From contig JALVRI010000512.1 in the NCBI GenBank assembly GCA_027031325.1, forward strand, positions 1 to 9,926: a DNA stretch of 9,926 nt, written 5' to 3'. Position numbers and translations under genes: made by a program. Shown one piece after another: positions 1-6,686 of the stretch (positions are counted from its first letter, which is position 1; each line of letters starts with the position of its first letter). The notes beneath the pieces were generated by a model, which ran no database searches, was not told the origin of the DNA, and was given only the letters and a program-made list of their open reading frames with translations. Source of the stretch: Desulfobacteraceae bacterium (lineage in GTDB: Bacteria > Desulfobacterota > Desulfobacteria > Desulfobacterales > Desulfosarcinaceae).

Positions 1-56
1 GGAAATCCAGACGGCTTGACAATTCTGTCGGCCATGACAAACGGGAAAGCCGATGA
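1..56 (+). CDS. possible 3' end of an upstream gene (partial)
   Basis: One plus-strand frame is open from the left edge and ends at TGA 54-56. This stop overlaps the rhomboid start codon (53-55) as ATGA. The same 4-base overlap joins other gene pairs in this window, which makes this frame the best candidate for the tail of a coupled upstream gene. Only about 17 codons are visible and no family can be recognised. A second frame is also open across the edge (to TGA 67-69), so the choice is inference. Confidence 0.25.
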   Translation, partial: KSRRLDNSVGHDKRESR

Positions 57-1024
57 TACCCATTCGTGACACTACCCCTTCCAGGAACGTCCCGGTGGTC
101 AATACGGCCCTGATCGGGATCAACGTATTGGTCTTCATGTATGAGCTTGCCCTTGGCCCCGACCTGGACCGGGCACTCTATATTTACGGGCTTGTGCCGG
201 CCCGCTATACCGTCGATCACCTGGCAGCCTATTTTTCCTTCGGCCAGCAGGCATTTTCATTCCTTTCTTTCATGTTCCTGCACGGCGGTTTCCTGCACCT
301 GCTGGGCAACATGTGGTCATTGTATATTTTCGGTGACAACGTGGAAGACCACCTGGGACCGCTGCGCTACCTTGTATTTTACCTGCTATGCGGCCTGACG
401 TCCGGTTTTTCACACCTGCTGGTAAACCCCCATTCCAACGTACCGACCATTGGAGCCAGCGGTGCCATCGCGGGGGTCATGGGTGCCTATTTCCTGCTCT
501 ACCCCAACGCCCGGATTCTGACCCTGATTCCGATTTTCATCTTTCCCTGGTTCGTGGAGATCCCGGCCTACTTTTTCCTGGGGTTGTGGTTTGTGCTCCA
601 GCTCCTCAATGCCGCAGGCAGCCATGGCGCCATCAGTGGCGTGGCCTGGTGGGCTCACGTGGGCGGGTTTGTCTTCGGCATGGTCTTCCTCAAGGTATTC
701 ACGCTCCTGCCATCTACGGGCATGACAGACAGGATGCGCAAGGTGACGGCCAGGCGCCGCACCCATCGCCTCCAGATCATCCGGCCGACGGCCGCCGAGG
801 CGGACCCGAACCTCTACGGCACCATCATCATCTCACCCTACGAAGCCCTGGTGGGTACCCGCAAACTGGTCAACGTTCCGGGAAGCGGCCTCCAGCGCCG
901 TGTTATCAGGGTCAACGTGCCTCCGGGGGTCAGTGGGGGCCAGGTATTGAGACTGAAGGGAATGGGCAAAACCATGCCCGACGGCGGACGCGGGGACTTG
1001 CTGCTGAAAGTCATCGTTCAATAA
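53..1024 (+). CDS. rhomboid intramembrane serine protease fused to a DnaJ C-terminal domain
   Basis: Predicted 323-aa inner-membrane serine protease that cleaves membrane-embedded substrates. Hydrophobic segments lie at about 16-35, 67-93, 104-121, 134-150, 156-186 and 196-218, giving the six-helix bacterial rhomboid core. The catalytic signatures are visible: HLLGN (H82, N86; oxyanion side, as GlpG H150/N154), GASGAIAG with nucleophile S136, and AHVGG with general base H202. After a basic linker (about 223-245), residues 254-323 read as the C-terminal beta domain of Hsp40/DnaJ: an EEAL-like stretch (YEALVGTRK), then VPPGVSGGQ, LRLKGMG and RGDLLLKVIV. No J domain, HPD motif or zinc-finger repeat is present. 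With six helices both ends should be cytosolic, so the DnaJ-like part would act there, perhaps binding unfolded substrate segments. An in-frame stop at 35-37 excludes any longer start; GGGAAAG at about 43-49 is a weak ribosome site. The rhomboid assignment is very secure; the role of the fusion is inferred. Confidence 0.93.
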   Translation: MIPIRDTTPSRNVPVVNTALIGINVLVFMYELALGPDLDRALYIYGLVPARYTVDHLAAYFSFGQQAFSFLSFMFLHGGFLHLLGNMWSLYIFGDNVEDHLGPLRYLVFYLLCGLTSGFSHLLVNPHSNVPTIGASGAIAGVMGAYFLLYPNARILTLIPIFIFPWFVEIPAYFFLGLWFVLQLLNAAGSHGAISGVAWWAHVGGFVFGMVFLKVFTLLPSTGMTDRMRKVTARRRTHRLQIIRPTAAEADPNLYGTIIISPYEALVGTRKLVNVPGSGLQRRVIRVNVPPGVSGGQVLRLKGMGKTMPDGGRGDLLLKVIVQ

Positions 1025-1065
1025 GGGGGGTATAATCCCGACCATTGTGCAGGAGAGGCTTTTCT

Positions 1066-1096
1066 TTGACAGACGGTTATAGAAGGGTCGTATAGA
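1066..1096 (+). promoter_or_regulatory. weak sigma70-like promoter candidate in the convergent gap
   Basis: A perfect TTGACA (1066-1071) is followed after 19 bases by TATAGA (1091-1096). The spacing is longer than the preferred 17. It would start transcription near 1103, at the first arm of the inverted repeat, reading antisense into the cyclase gene. No coding frame lies downstream on this strand, so it may be chance. Confidence 0.22.
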
Positions 1097-1102
1097 TCTT
1101 CC

Positions 1103-1192
1103 AACCCGGATTTTGCAGCTGGCGAGTTTGGTGAAGATGCGAGGCGGAATGAAATTGCTTATTGTAGGCATTTGAAGTGCAAAATCCGGGTT
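1103..1192. repeat. perfect 15-bp inverted repeat with 60-bp spacer (dispersed repeat copy)
   Basis: AACCCGGATTTTGCA at 1103-1117 is the exact reverse complement of 1178-1192. The 60-base interior has no clear coding frame. The right arm, read as TGAAGTGCAAAATCCGGGTT (1173-1192), matches the complement of 6090-6109 with a single mismatch, so this sequence is dispersed in the genome. The right arm abuts the cyclase stop codon (1192-1194). The element fills the gap between two convergent genes, which is typical of REP/MITE-like intergenic repeats. It could fold in RNA from either strand, but it has no U-tract and is not a standard terminator. Confidence 0.75.
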
Positions 1193-2115
1193 CAAAATCC
1201 ACAGCCCTGCTGACTGCTGAAAAGGCAGGAAACCCTGTTGCGGCCGCTGTCTTTCGACTGGTACATGGCCTTGTCGGCCCGCTGGACGAAAACAGCCAGC
1301 TCTTCGCCGCGGATGTATTCGGTAACCCCAACACTTACGGTTATGGTTACCTGGGCATCTTCGACCGGATTGAAACGCAGCTCCTCGACCGCCGCCCTGA
1401 TTCGTTCGGCAACCGTGGCAGCCTCCGCCCCTTCTGTTTCGGGCAGGATCACGGTGAACTCCTCGCCGCCGTAACGATAGGCCGAATCCATGGCCCGCAG
1501 GCAGGATTTGATCACCTGGCCCAATTGCACCAGGACCTTGTCACCCTCCAGGTGTCCAAAGCTGTCGTTATACTTTTTGAAGTTATCGATATCCAGCAGC
1601 AACAAGGCCAGGGGATGATTGTAACGGTTGCTGCGTTCCACCTCGGCCTTGAGCTGACTGTAGAAATAACGCGAGTTGTAGAGGTTGGTCAGGCCGTCGG
1701 TTATGGACAGGCGCTTGAGCCTTTCGAGCATGTGGACCCGCTCCTGGGTCAGGCGGCGCTCTTTCAAAACCCGTCGCAGCCGCAGGAGCAACTCTTCGAA
1801 CCTGACCGGCTTGAAAACAAAGTCACTGGCCCCCTTGCTGATGGCCTCCTCGTAGGAGTAGTCACCGCTGTAGCCGGTCATGACGATCACATCGATGTCA
1901 TGGGTCTGCTTGATCCGATCGGTCAGTTCCAGCCCGTCCATCCCCGGAAGCAAGATATCGGTAATCACGACATCGATCGGCTGGGCTTCAATAATCCCCA
2001 GGGCATCTTCGGCACTTTCTGCGGTATGGGAAACGTATCCGGACATCTGAATAAATTCGTGCATGGCGTCACGAATGGCGGTATCGTCGTCTACGATGAG
2101 AATATTGGCATCCAT
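1192..2115 (-). CDS. response regulator with GGDEF diguanylate cyclase domain
   Basis: A 307-aa cytosolic regulator predicted to make cyclic-di-GMP from two GTP when phosphorylated by a partner histidine kinase, which is not in this window. The receiver domain (about 4-118) has the acidic cluster D9-D10-D11, phosphoacceptor D53, T80 and K102 (FKPV). A charged, coiled-coil-like linker (about 115-137) leads into GGDEF (about 138-300). LDIDNF (D175, D177) and an intact GGEEF active site (216-220) predict catalytic activity. RAMD (207-210) five residues before GGEEF is a complete inhibitory I-site, so product feedback is expected. The frame stays open to a TTG at 2202, but ATG 2115 begins directly at the receiver domain (MDANILIVDDD), and the best promoter would start RNA near 2197, below that TTG. 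PleD/WspR-like architecture; the output process is unknown. Confidence 0.93.
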   Translation of the reverse strand: MDANILIVDDDTAIRDAMHEFIQMSGYVSHTAESAEDALGIIEAQPIDVVITDILLPGMDGLELTDRIKQTHDIDVIVMTGYSGDYSYEEAISKGASDFVFKPVRFEELLLRLRRVLKERRLTQERVHMLERLKRLSITDGLTNLYNSRYFYSQLKAEVERSNRYNHPLALLLLDIDNFKKYNDSFGHLEGDKVLVQLGQVIKSCLRAMDSAYRYGGEEFTVILPETEGAEAATVAERIRAAVEELRFNPVEDAQVTITVSVGVTEYIRGEELAVFVQRADKAMYQSKDSGRNRVSCLFSSQQGCGF

Positions 2116-2157
2116 TTGGGCTTGTCCGATCCGTCCGGATAGGCTATTGTTTGCCCA

Positions 2158-2185
2158 TTGACAGGGCTCAAAACAATCTGATACT
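2158..2185 (+). promoter_or_regulatory. predicted sigma70 promoter for lepA
   Basis: TTGACA (2158-2163, consensus) is followed after 16 bases by GATACT (2180-2185, 4 of 6 matches). Transcription would start near 2192, leaving a leader of about 70 bases before the lepA ATG at 2264. A nearer TATAAC (2206-2211) lacks a matching -35. The promoter lies inside the leader of the divergent cyclase gene and points towards that gene's promoter. Confidence 0.5.
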
Positions 2186-2203
2186 AAAGCAAATTTTAAC
2201 AAA

Positions 2204-2233
2204 AATATAACTCCAAACAGCCTTGAGTGTCAA
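2204..2233 (-). promoter_or_regulatory. predicted sigma70 promoter for the diguanylate cyclase gene
   Basis: On the minus strand, TTGACA (2233-2228) is followed after 18 bases by TATATT (2209-2204, 5 of 6 matches), in the AT-rich part of the divergent region. RNA would start near 2197 with a leader of about 80 bases before ATG 2115. This supports the shorter cyclase start. Confidence 0.55.
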
Positions 2234-2263
2234 CCTCGTTTTGACCTGAAGCCAGGCAGGACA

Positions 2264-4069
2264 ATGGATTCAATAGAGCATATACGTAATTTCAGCATCA
2301 TCGCCCACATCGATCATGGGAAATCAACCTTGTCTGACCGCCTGATCCAGTTTGCCGGGATCATCTCCGAACGCCAGTTCAAGGAGCAGATACTGGACAA
2401 CATGGACATTGAGCGCGAACGGGGAATCACCATCAAGAGCCAGACAGTCTGCCTGCCTTACACGGCCCGTGACGGTCAGGATTATTTCCTGAACCTGATC
2501 GACACCCCGGGTCATGTGGATTTCACCTACGAGGTCTCCCGGGCCCTGGCTTCGTGCGAAGGAGCCTTGCTGTTGATAGATGCCAGCCAGGGTGTCCAGG
2601 CCCAGACCGTGGCCAACCTCTACCTGGCCCTGGAACATGACCTGGAGATAATCCCGGTGATAAACAAGATCGACCTGCCGTCGGCCGACATCGAGAGGGT
2701 CCAACTCCAGATCGAAGAAGACCTGGGCCTGGACCCGGAAAGCGCCATCCTGGCCTCGGCCAAGGAGGGCACCGGTATCCAGGATGTACTCGAGGCCATC
2801 GTCACCCAACTTCCCCCGCCTGGCGGTGATCCCGAAGCCCCTTTACGGGCCCTGATCTTCGACTCCCATTACGACCCTTTCCGGGGAACCATCGTTCATT
2901 TCCGGGTGGTCGACGGTACCATCTCCACCGGGCAGAAGATCCGCTTCATGTCCAACGACGCCACTTACAAGGTGGAAGAGGTGGGTATATTTCAGATCGA
3001 GCGCATCCCCAGGCCGAAGCTTACCGCCGGCCAGGTGGGCTACCTGATCGCAGGTATCAAGACCGTCTCCGATACCCGCTGCGGCGACACCATCACCGAC
3101 CACGATCGCCCCTGCAAGGCACCTGTGCCCGGGTTCAAGCAGGCCAAACCGGTAGTCTTTGCATCCATTTACCCGGTGGCCTCGGACGACTACGAAGAAT
3201 TGGCCGAAGCCTTGGAGAAGCTGAAGCTCAACGACGCATCCCTGATTTACGAAAAGGACAACTCGGCCGCCCTGGGATTCGGGTTCCGCTGCGGCTTTCT
3301 GGGCCTGCTGCACCTGGAAGTGGTCCAGGAAAGGCTGGAAAGAGAATACGGTCTTTCCCTGATCCTGACCGTACCATCCGTCCGCTACAAGCTGATCATG
3401 ACCGACGGAAGCGAAACCATTATCGACAACCCGGCCCTCTACCCCGATCCGGCTACCATCGACCAGGCCCTGGAACCCTTCATCAAGGCCACCATCATAA
3501 CCCCGGATCGCTACATGGGCGCGGTGATGACCCTCTGCCTGGATCGGCGCGGAATAAACAAGAACTACCAGTACCTTACCTCCGACCGGCTGGAAATGGT
3601 CTTCGAGCTGCCCCTTTCGGAAGTGATCTACGATTTTTATGACAGGCTCAAGTCCATCACCCAGGGCTACGGCAGCTTCGACTACGAGATAATCGGCTAC
3701 CGCCCCACCAAACTGGTCAAGCTGGACATATTGATAAACGGCGAACGCCTGGACGCCCTTAGCCAGCTGGTTCACGAGGAAAGGGCCTACCAGCGGGCAC
3801 GCCTGGCATGTGACAAGCTCAAGGAAGAGATTCCGCGCCAGATGTTCAAGATCGCCATCCAGGGGGCCGTCGGGGGCAAGATCATCGCCCGTTCCACGGT
3901 CAACCCTTACCGCAAGGATGTAACCGCCAAGTGTTACGGGGGAGACATCACCCGTAAGCGCAAGCTGCTTGAAAAACAGAAAAAGGGTAAAAAAAGAATG
4001 AAAATGGTGGGCAAGGTGATGATTCCCCAGTCGGCCTTCCTGTCGGTCCTCAAGACCGACAACGAATAG
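2264..4069 (+). CDS. lepA: elongation factor 4 (LepA), back-translocating ribosomal GTPase
   Basis: A 601-aa translational GTPase that binds the ribosome and promotes back-translocation, or assists 30S assembly, especially under ionic or cold stress. Length and domain order are those of the family (E. coli LepA is 599 aa). The GTPase motifs are all visible: AHIDHGKST (14-22, P-loop), the switch I region RERGITIK, DTPGH (80-84), NKID (134-137) and SAK (165-167). EF-G-like domains II, III and V follow. The last roughly 115 residues form the LepA-specific C-terminal domain with the lysine-rich run around KRKLLEKQKKGKKR, which contacts the ribosome. The start follows a purine-rich site (AGGCAGGA, about 2254-2261). 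The next gene begins 79 bases after the stop with no convincing terminator between, so readthrough into the hydro-lyase genes is possible. Nothing is broken or unusual; this is a core chromosomal gene. Confidence 0.98.
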   Translation: MDSIEHIRNFSIIAHIDHGKSTLSDRLIQFAGIISERQFKEQILDNMDIERERGITIKSQTVCLPYTARDGQDYFLNLIDTPGHVDFTYEVSRALASCEGALLLIDASQGVQAQTVANLYLALEHDLEIIPVINKIDLPSADIERVQLQIEEDLGLDPESAILASAKEGTGIQDVLEAIVTQLPPPGGDPEAPLRALIFDSHYDPFRGTIVHFRVVDGTISTGQKIRFMSNDATYKVEEVGIFQIERIPRPKLTAGQVGYLIAGIKTVSDTRCGDTITDHDRPCKAPVPGFKQAKPVVFASIYPVASDDYEELAEALEKLKLNDASLIYEKDNSAALGFGFRCGFLGLLHLEVVQERLEREYGLSLILTVPSVRYKLIMTDGSETIIDNPALYPDPATIDQALEPFIKATIITPDRYMGAVMTLCLDRRGINKNYQYLTSDRLEMVFELPLSEVIYDFYDRLKSITQGYGSFDYEIIGYRPTKLVKLDILINGERLDALSQLVHEERAYQRARLACDKLKEEIPRQMFKIAIQGAVGGKIIARSTVNPYRKDVTAKCYGGDITRKRKLLEKQKKGKKRMKMVGKVMIPQSAFLSVLKTDNE

Positions 4070-4148
4070 AACGCGGCGGCAAAAACTCCGGCCAGGCAAC
4101 CATCGGCAACAAAATACCCGCCAATACCAAACTTGGAGAATAAAGGAT

Positions 4149-5441
4149 ATGGGACAGACAGTAGCTGAAAAAATCTTCGCATCCCACGTGGTTGACCAAC
4201 CCTCGAAAGAGGTCTTCGTCCTGCGCCTGGACGCGGTCTTCTGCCACGAGATCACCACCCCCCCGGCCATCATGGACCTGATGGCCCGGGGCAAGGACCG
4301 GGTTTTCGACCCGTCCCGGATCAAGGCCGTCATCGATCACGTCACCCCTGCCAAGGATTCCAAGACCGCCACCCAGGGCAAAATCATGAGGGACTGGGCC
4401 CACCGCCACGGCATCGGGGACTTCTTTGACATCGGCCGCAACGGGGTTTGCCACGCCCTTTTCCCGGAACAGGGTTTTGTCCGCCCCGGCTACACCATCA
4501 TCATGGGCGACTCCCATACCTGTACCCATGGCGCCTTCGGGGCCTTTGCCGCCGGGGTGGGCACCACCGACCTGGAAGTCGGCATTCTCAAGGGAGTCTG
4601 TGCCTTCAAAAAGCCGCAAACCATCAGGATCGACATCACCGGCCGGTTGCCGGCCGGTGTGTTTGCCAAGGATGTTATCCTTTCGGTCATCGGCCGCATC
4701 GGGGTCAACGGCGCCACCGACAAGGTCATCGAATTCGGCGGGCCGGTGGTCCGCGAAATGGACATGGAAGAAAGGATGACCCTTTGCAACATGGCGGTAG
4801 AGGCCGGGGCCACCAGCGGAATCTGCGCCCCCGACATGACCACGGTTAAATACCTGTGGCCATTTGTAAAGCAGGAATTCGAATCGCCTGAAGCCGCCCT
4901 GCGCGAATATCTCCACTTGGCCCCCGATCCGGACGCGACCTACGATAAGGTCATCACCCACGACGTCTCGGGCCTGTCTCCCCAGGCAACTTACGGATAC
5001 AAGCCGGACCAGGTCAGGCCGGTAGCCGAGCTGGAAGGCACGCCCATCGACCAGGTTTACCTGGGCTCCTGCACCAACGGCCGGCTCGGTGACCTGAGGG
5101 TGGCGGCCCGGATCCTTGCCGGCAAGCGAATAAACCCCAAGGTGAGAATGATCGTCTCTCCGGCAACCCCCCAAATTTTCACCCGCGCCCTGGAAGAAGG
5201 GCTCATCGAAACATTCCTCAAGGCAGGGGCCTGTGTCACCAATCCCACCTGCGGCGCCTGCCTCGGAATGAGCAACGGCGTACTGGCAGAAGGTGAGGTC
5301 TGCGCCGCCACCACAAATCGCAATTTCAACGGTCGCATGGGCAAAGGAGGCATGATTCACCTTGTCAGCCCGGCCACGGCCGCCGCCAGCGCCTTGGCCG
5401 GTCACCTGGCCAACTCTGAATTGTACCGGGAGGAAAAATGA
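4149..5441 (+). CDS. leuC: 3-isopropylmalate dehydratase-type hydro-lyase, large subunit (LeuC/HacA family)
   Basis: A 430-aa large subunit of the aconitase superfamily, which isomerises 2- to 3-isopropylmalate in leucine synthesis or a homologous hydroxy-acid. It belongs to the shorter archaeal/anaerobe type (about 420 aa) rather than the roughly 466-aa E. coli type. Three cysteines that would hold a [4Fe-4S] cluster are in place: C308 (LGSCTN), C368 and C371 (NPTCGAC). Other family marks are the ITTPPAI, DHVTPAKDS and GDSHTCTHG (120-128) motifs. The start has TTGGAGAA about 8 bases upstream (4133-4140). The stop overlaps the next start as ATGA, and the following small subunit completes the enzyme. 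No leuA, leuB, ilv or citramalate synthase genes are nearby, so the exact substrate (isopropylmalate, homoaconitate, citramalate-derived or dimethylmalate) cannot be fixed from sequence alone. Confidence 0.88.
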   Translation: MGQTVAEKIFASHVVDQPSKEVFVLRLDAVFCHEITTPPAIMDLMARGKDRVFDPSRIKAVIDHVTPAKDSKTATQGKIMRDWAHRHGIGDFFDIGRNGVCHALFPEQGFVRPGYTIIMGDSHTCTHGAFGAFAAGVGTTDLEVGILKGVCAFKKPQTIRIDITGRLPAGVFAKDVILSVIGRIGVNGATDKVIEFGGPVVREMDMEERMTLCNMAVEAGATSGICAPDMTTVKYLWPFVKQEFESPEAALREYLHLAPDPDATYDKVITHDVSGLSPQATYGYKPDQVRPVAELEGTPIDQVYLGSCTNGRLGDLRVAARILAGKRINPKVRMIVSPATPQIFTRALEEGLIETFLKAGACVTNPTCGACLGMSNGVLAEGEVCAATTNRNFNGRMGKGGMIHLVSPATAAASALAGHLANSELYREEK

Positions 5442-5962
5442 AAACCTTCAGCGGTAATATCCTGTTCCTTGACAGGTCCGATATCAATACGGATGAAATC
5501 ATTCCGGCCAAGTATCTGACGGAAATATCCCGTCAGGCCCTGAAACCTTACCTGCTGGAGGATCTCAAGCTGGAAGGTTTCAACCCGGCAACCGATCTTG
5601 CCGGCAAGCAGGTCATCGTCACCCGGGCAAACTTCGGCTGCGGTTCCAGCCGCGAGCATGCACCCTGGGCACTGGAAGCCAACGGAATCGACCTGGTGAT
5701 TGCATCCGGCTTTGCCCGTATCTTCCGCCAGAACATGTTCAACTGCGGCATGCTGGCCGTGGAACTGGCCCCGGAACAGATCGAGGCCATCTTTTCCGCC
5801 TTTTGCCCCGGACCTGCCCAGGCTGTGGCGGATCCACAGACCGGCAGGCTGGTGGTAAGCGATGGCGAAAAATCCCTGGAATTTTCTTTCGAGCTGGGTG
5901 AATTCGAGCGCGCCCTGGTCCAGGCCGGGGGCTGGGTCGAGTACGCCGACAAGCGCTATTAA
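5438..5962 (+). CDS. leuD: 3-isopropylmalate dehydratase-type hydro-lyase, small subunit (LeuD family)
   Basis: A 174-aa swivelling-domain partner of the preceding large subunit; the two form one cytosolic hydro-lyase. Visible marks are NTDEIIP (17-23), GCGSSREHAPWAL (67-79) and ARIFRQNMFNCG (93-104). This is the short archaeal/anaerobe form (about 160-175 aa), matching the type of its partner. Translation is coupled by a 4-base ATGA overlap, with a strong ribosome site (GGGAGGA) inside the end of the large-subunit gene. The substrate-contacting loop reads YLTE (26-29). As I recall, methanogen homoaconitase carries YLRT there and isopropylmalate isomerases carry other residues, so the loop leaves specificity open. 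The gene is followed by a repeat-bearing gap without genes. Confidence 0.88.
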   Translation: MKTFSGNILFLDRSDINTDEIIPAKYLTEISRQALKPYLLEDLKLEGFNPATDLAGKQVIVTRANFGCGSSREHAPWALEANGIDLVIASGFARIFRQNMFNCGMLAVELAPEQIEAIFSAFCPGPAQAVADPQTGRLVVSDGEKSLEFSFELGEFERALVQAGGWVEYADKRY

Positions 5963-5968
5963 CAGGCT

Positions 5969-6109
5969 GTCGAAAAACGTCACGCAGGTCAGACAAGCCA
6001 AAATCCGACCAAAAAGCGCAGTTTATTGGTAATAAATTAGCATTTTGAGAAGGATTTCAACGCGCTGTGGCCAGGCGTAATAGTTTTTCAACCCGGATTA
6101 TGCACTTCA
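5969..6109. repeat. dispersed repeat element with imperfect terminal inverted repeats
   Basis: GTCGAAAAAC (5969-5978) pairs with GTTTTTCAAC (6083-6092) with one mismatch. Weaker similarity continues inward for about 14 bases. The interior is AT-rich and non-coding. The right end runs into AACCCGGATTATGCACTTCA (6090-6109), whose complement matches 1173-1192 with one mismatch. No transposase is present, so this looks like a MITE/REP-type non-autonomous repeat inserted seven bases after the leuD stop. Its outer boundaries are uncertain. Confidence 0.55.
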
Positions 6110-6176
6110 GGCACCCGGCCGGGCAATACGGCCAGGGGCCATCCAGACCCCGGCCCATTGGCGCACTCTAACAAAC

Positions 6177-6197
6177 CACCCCCTGAACGGGGGGGTG
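6177..6197 (-). terminator. GC-rich hairpin, possible terminator for the minus-strand genes
   Basis: CACCCCC (6177-6183) pairs with GGGGGTG (6191-6197) across a 7-base loop. Read on the minus strand it is followed by GGTTTGTT, a short T-rich tail, about 60 bases past the stop of the LTXXQ gene. On the plus strand no T-run follows. It is therefore more likely to end transcription from the right, though it could also slow readthrough from leuD. Confidence 0.4.
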
Positions 6198-6229
6198 ATA
6201 TTGGGCTGAATTCATGTGGAGGGTAAAAT

Positions 6230-6244
6230 CAGGCCTTCAGCCTG
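6230..6244 (-). terminator. short hairpin plus T-run after the LTXXQ gene
   Basis: CAGGC (6230-6234) pairs with GCCTG (6240-6244) over a 5-base loop. On the minus strand it is followed by ATTTTA, ten bases past the TGA of the LTXXQ gene. The stem is only 5 bp, so this is a weak intrinsic terminator at best. Confidence 0.3.
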
Positions 6245-6254
6245 TGCTTCCCGG

Positions 6255-6686
6255 TCAAGGGGATCCTGATTTGCCGGCTGCCTTGCGCTGCGGGCGGTCG
6301 CGCTTGATCTGCATCAGCTCCTGAAAAGCCTCGTGTCCCAAGATCTTGCGCACTTCAATCAAAAAACGGAAACGCTCGATACCAAGTTCGGTGCGGGCCT
6401 TTTCAAGCTTGCGGTAGCGTTCCATGGCGGCCGCTTGGTTGAAATCCTTGCTCTCCATCAAGGACTCCAATTCGAACTGCTCGGCTTCCACCTTGCTTTT
6501 CAACTTGATCATGTTGAGCCTCGTGCGGTGGAAAGCCTTGTCCAGCCGCTCCACCTGGGATGGTGTCAGCTTCAGCCGCTCAACCAGTCTTGGAATCCGC
6601 CACCAGCGGCCACCGGCATCTGCCTGGGCGACATTTGCAGTCAAAACGACCAGCACGGCTGCCAGGCAGGCAAGATAGGCTTTCAT
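6255..6686 (-). CDS. periplasmic LTXXQ-motif protein (Spy/CpxP/CnrX-like)
   Basis: A 143-aa exported, mostly helical and highly charged protein. Residues 1-22 form a signal peptide (short basic start, hydrophobic core, AQA cleavage-type end). The mature part has the LTPSQ motif at 40-44, as in Spy, CpxP, ZraP and the metal-sensing CnrX family. A second expected LTXXQ copy is replaced by LGHEAFQEL (116-124). Long amphipathic helices follow (about 45-130) with a basic tail. Family roles are binding unfolded proteins or metals in the periplasm and tuning envelope-stress signalling. H53, M59, E67/E69, H118 and M125 could be metal ligands, but that is inference. The start codon overlaps the anti-sigma stop as ATGA, so the two are translated together, and the protein may act as its periplasmic partner. 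No cysteine lies in the mature chain. Confidence 0.8.
   Translation of the reverse strand: MKAYLACLAAVLVVLTANVAQADAGGRWWRIPRLVERLKLTPSQVERLDKAFHRTRLNMIKLKSKVEAEQFELESLMESKDFNQAAAMERYRKLEKARTELGIERFRFLIEVRKILGHEAFQELMQIKRDRPQRKAAGKSGSP

Noticed and set aside
1031..1036. Perfect TATAAT just after the rhomboid stop
   Set aside because: No -35-like hexamer lies 15-19 bases upstream (AAGTCA at 1008-1013) and no gene follows on that strand.
1177..2142. Long plus-strand open frame (321 codons) opposite the cyclase gene
   Set aside because: It is the antisense shadow of a clear receiver-GGDEF protein. It has low-complexity composition and no recognisable domain.
2116..2202. Longer cyclase start at TTG 2202
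   Set aside because: The extra 29 residues precede the receiver domain and resemble none of it. The best promoter would start RNA below this codon, and ATG 2115 begins exactly at the domain.
2843..5405. Two long minus-strand open frames (2843-4333 and 4050-5405)
   Set aside because: Both lie opposite lepA and leuC, which have complete motif sets. The long frames follow from GC-rich codon use, and the translations match no family.
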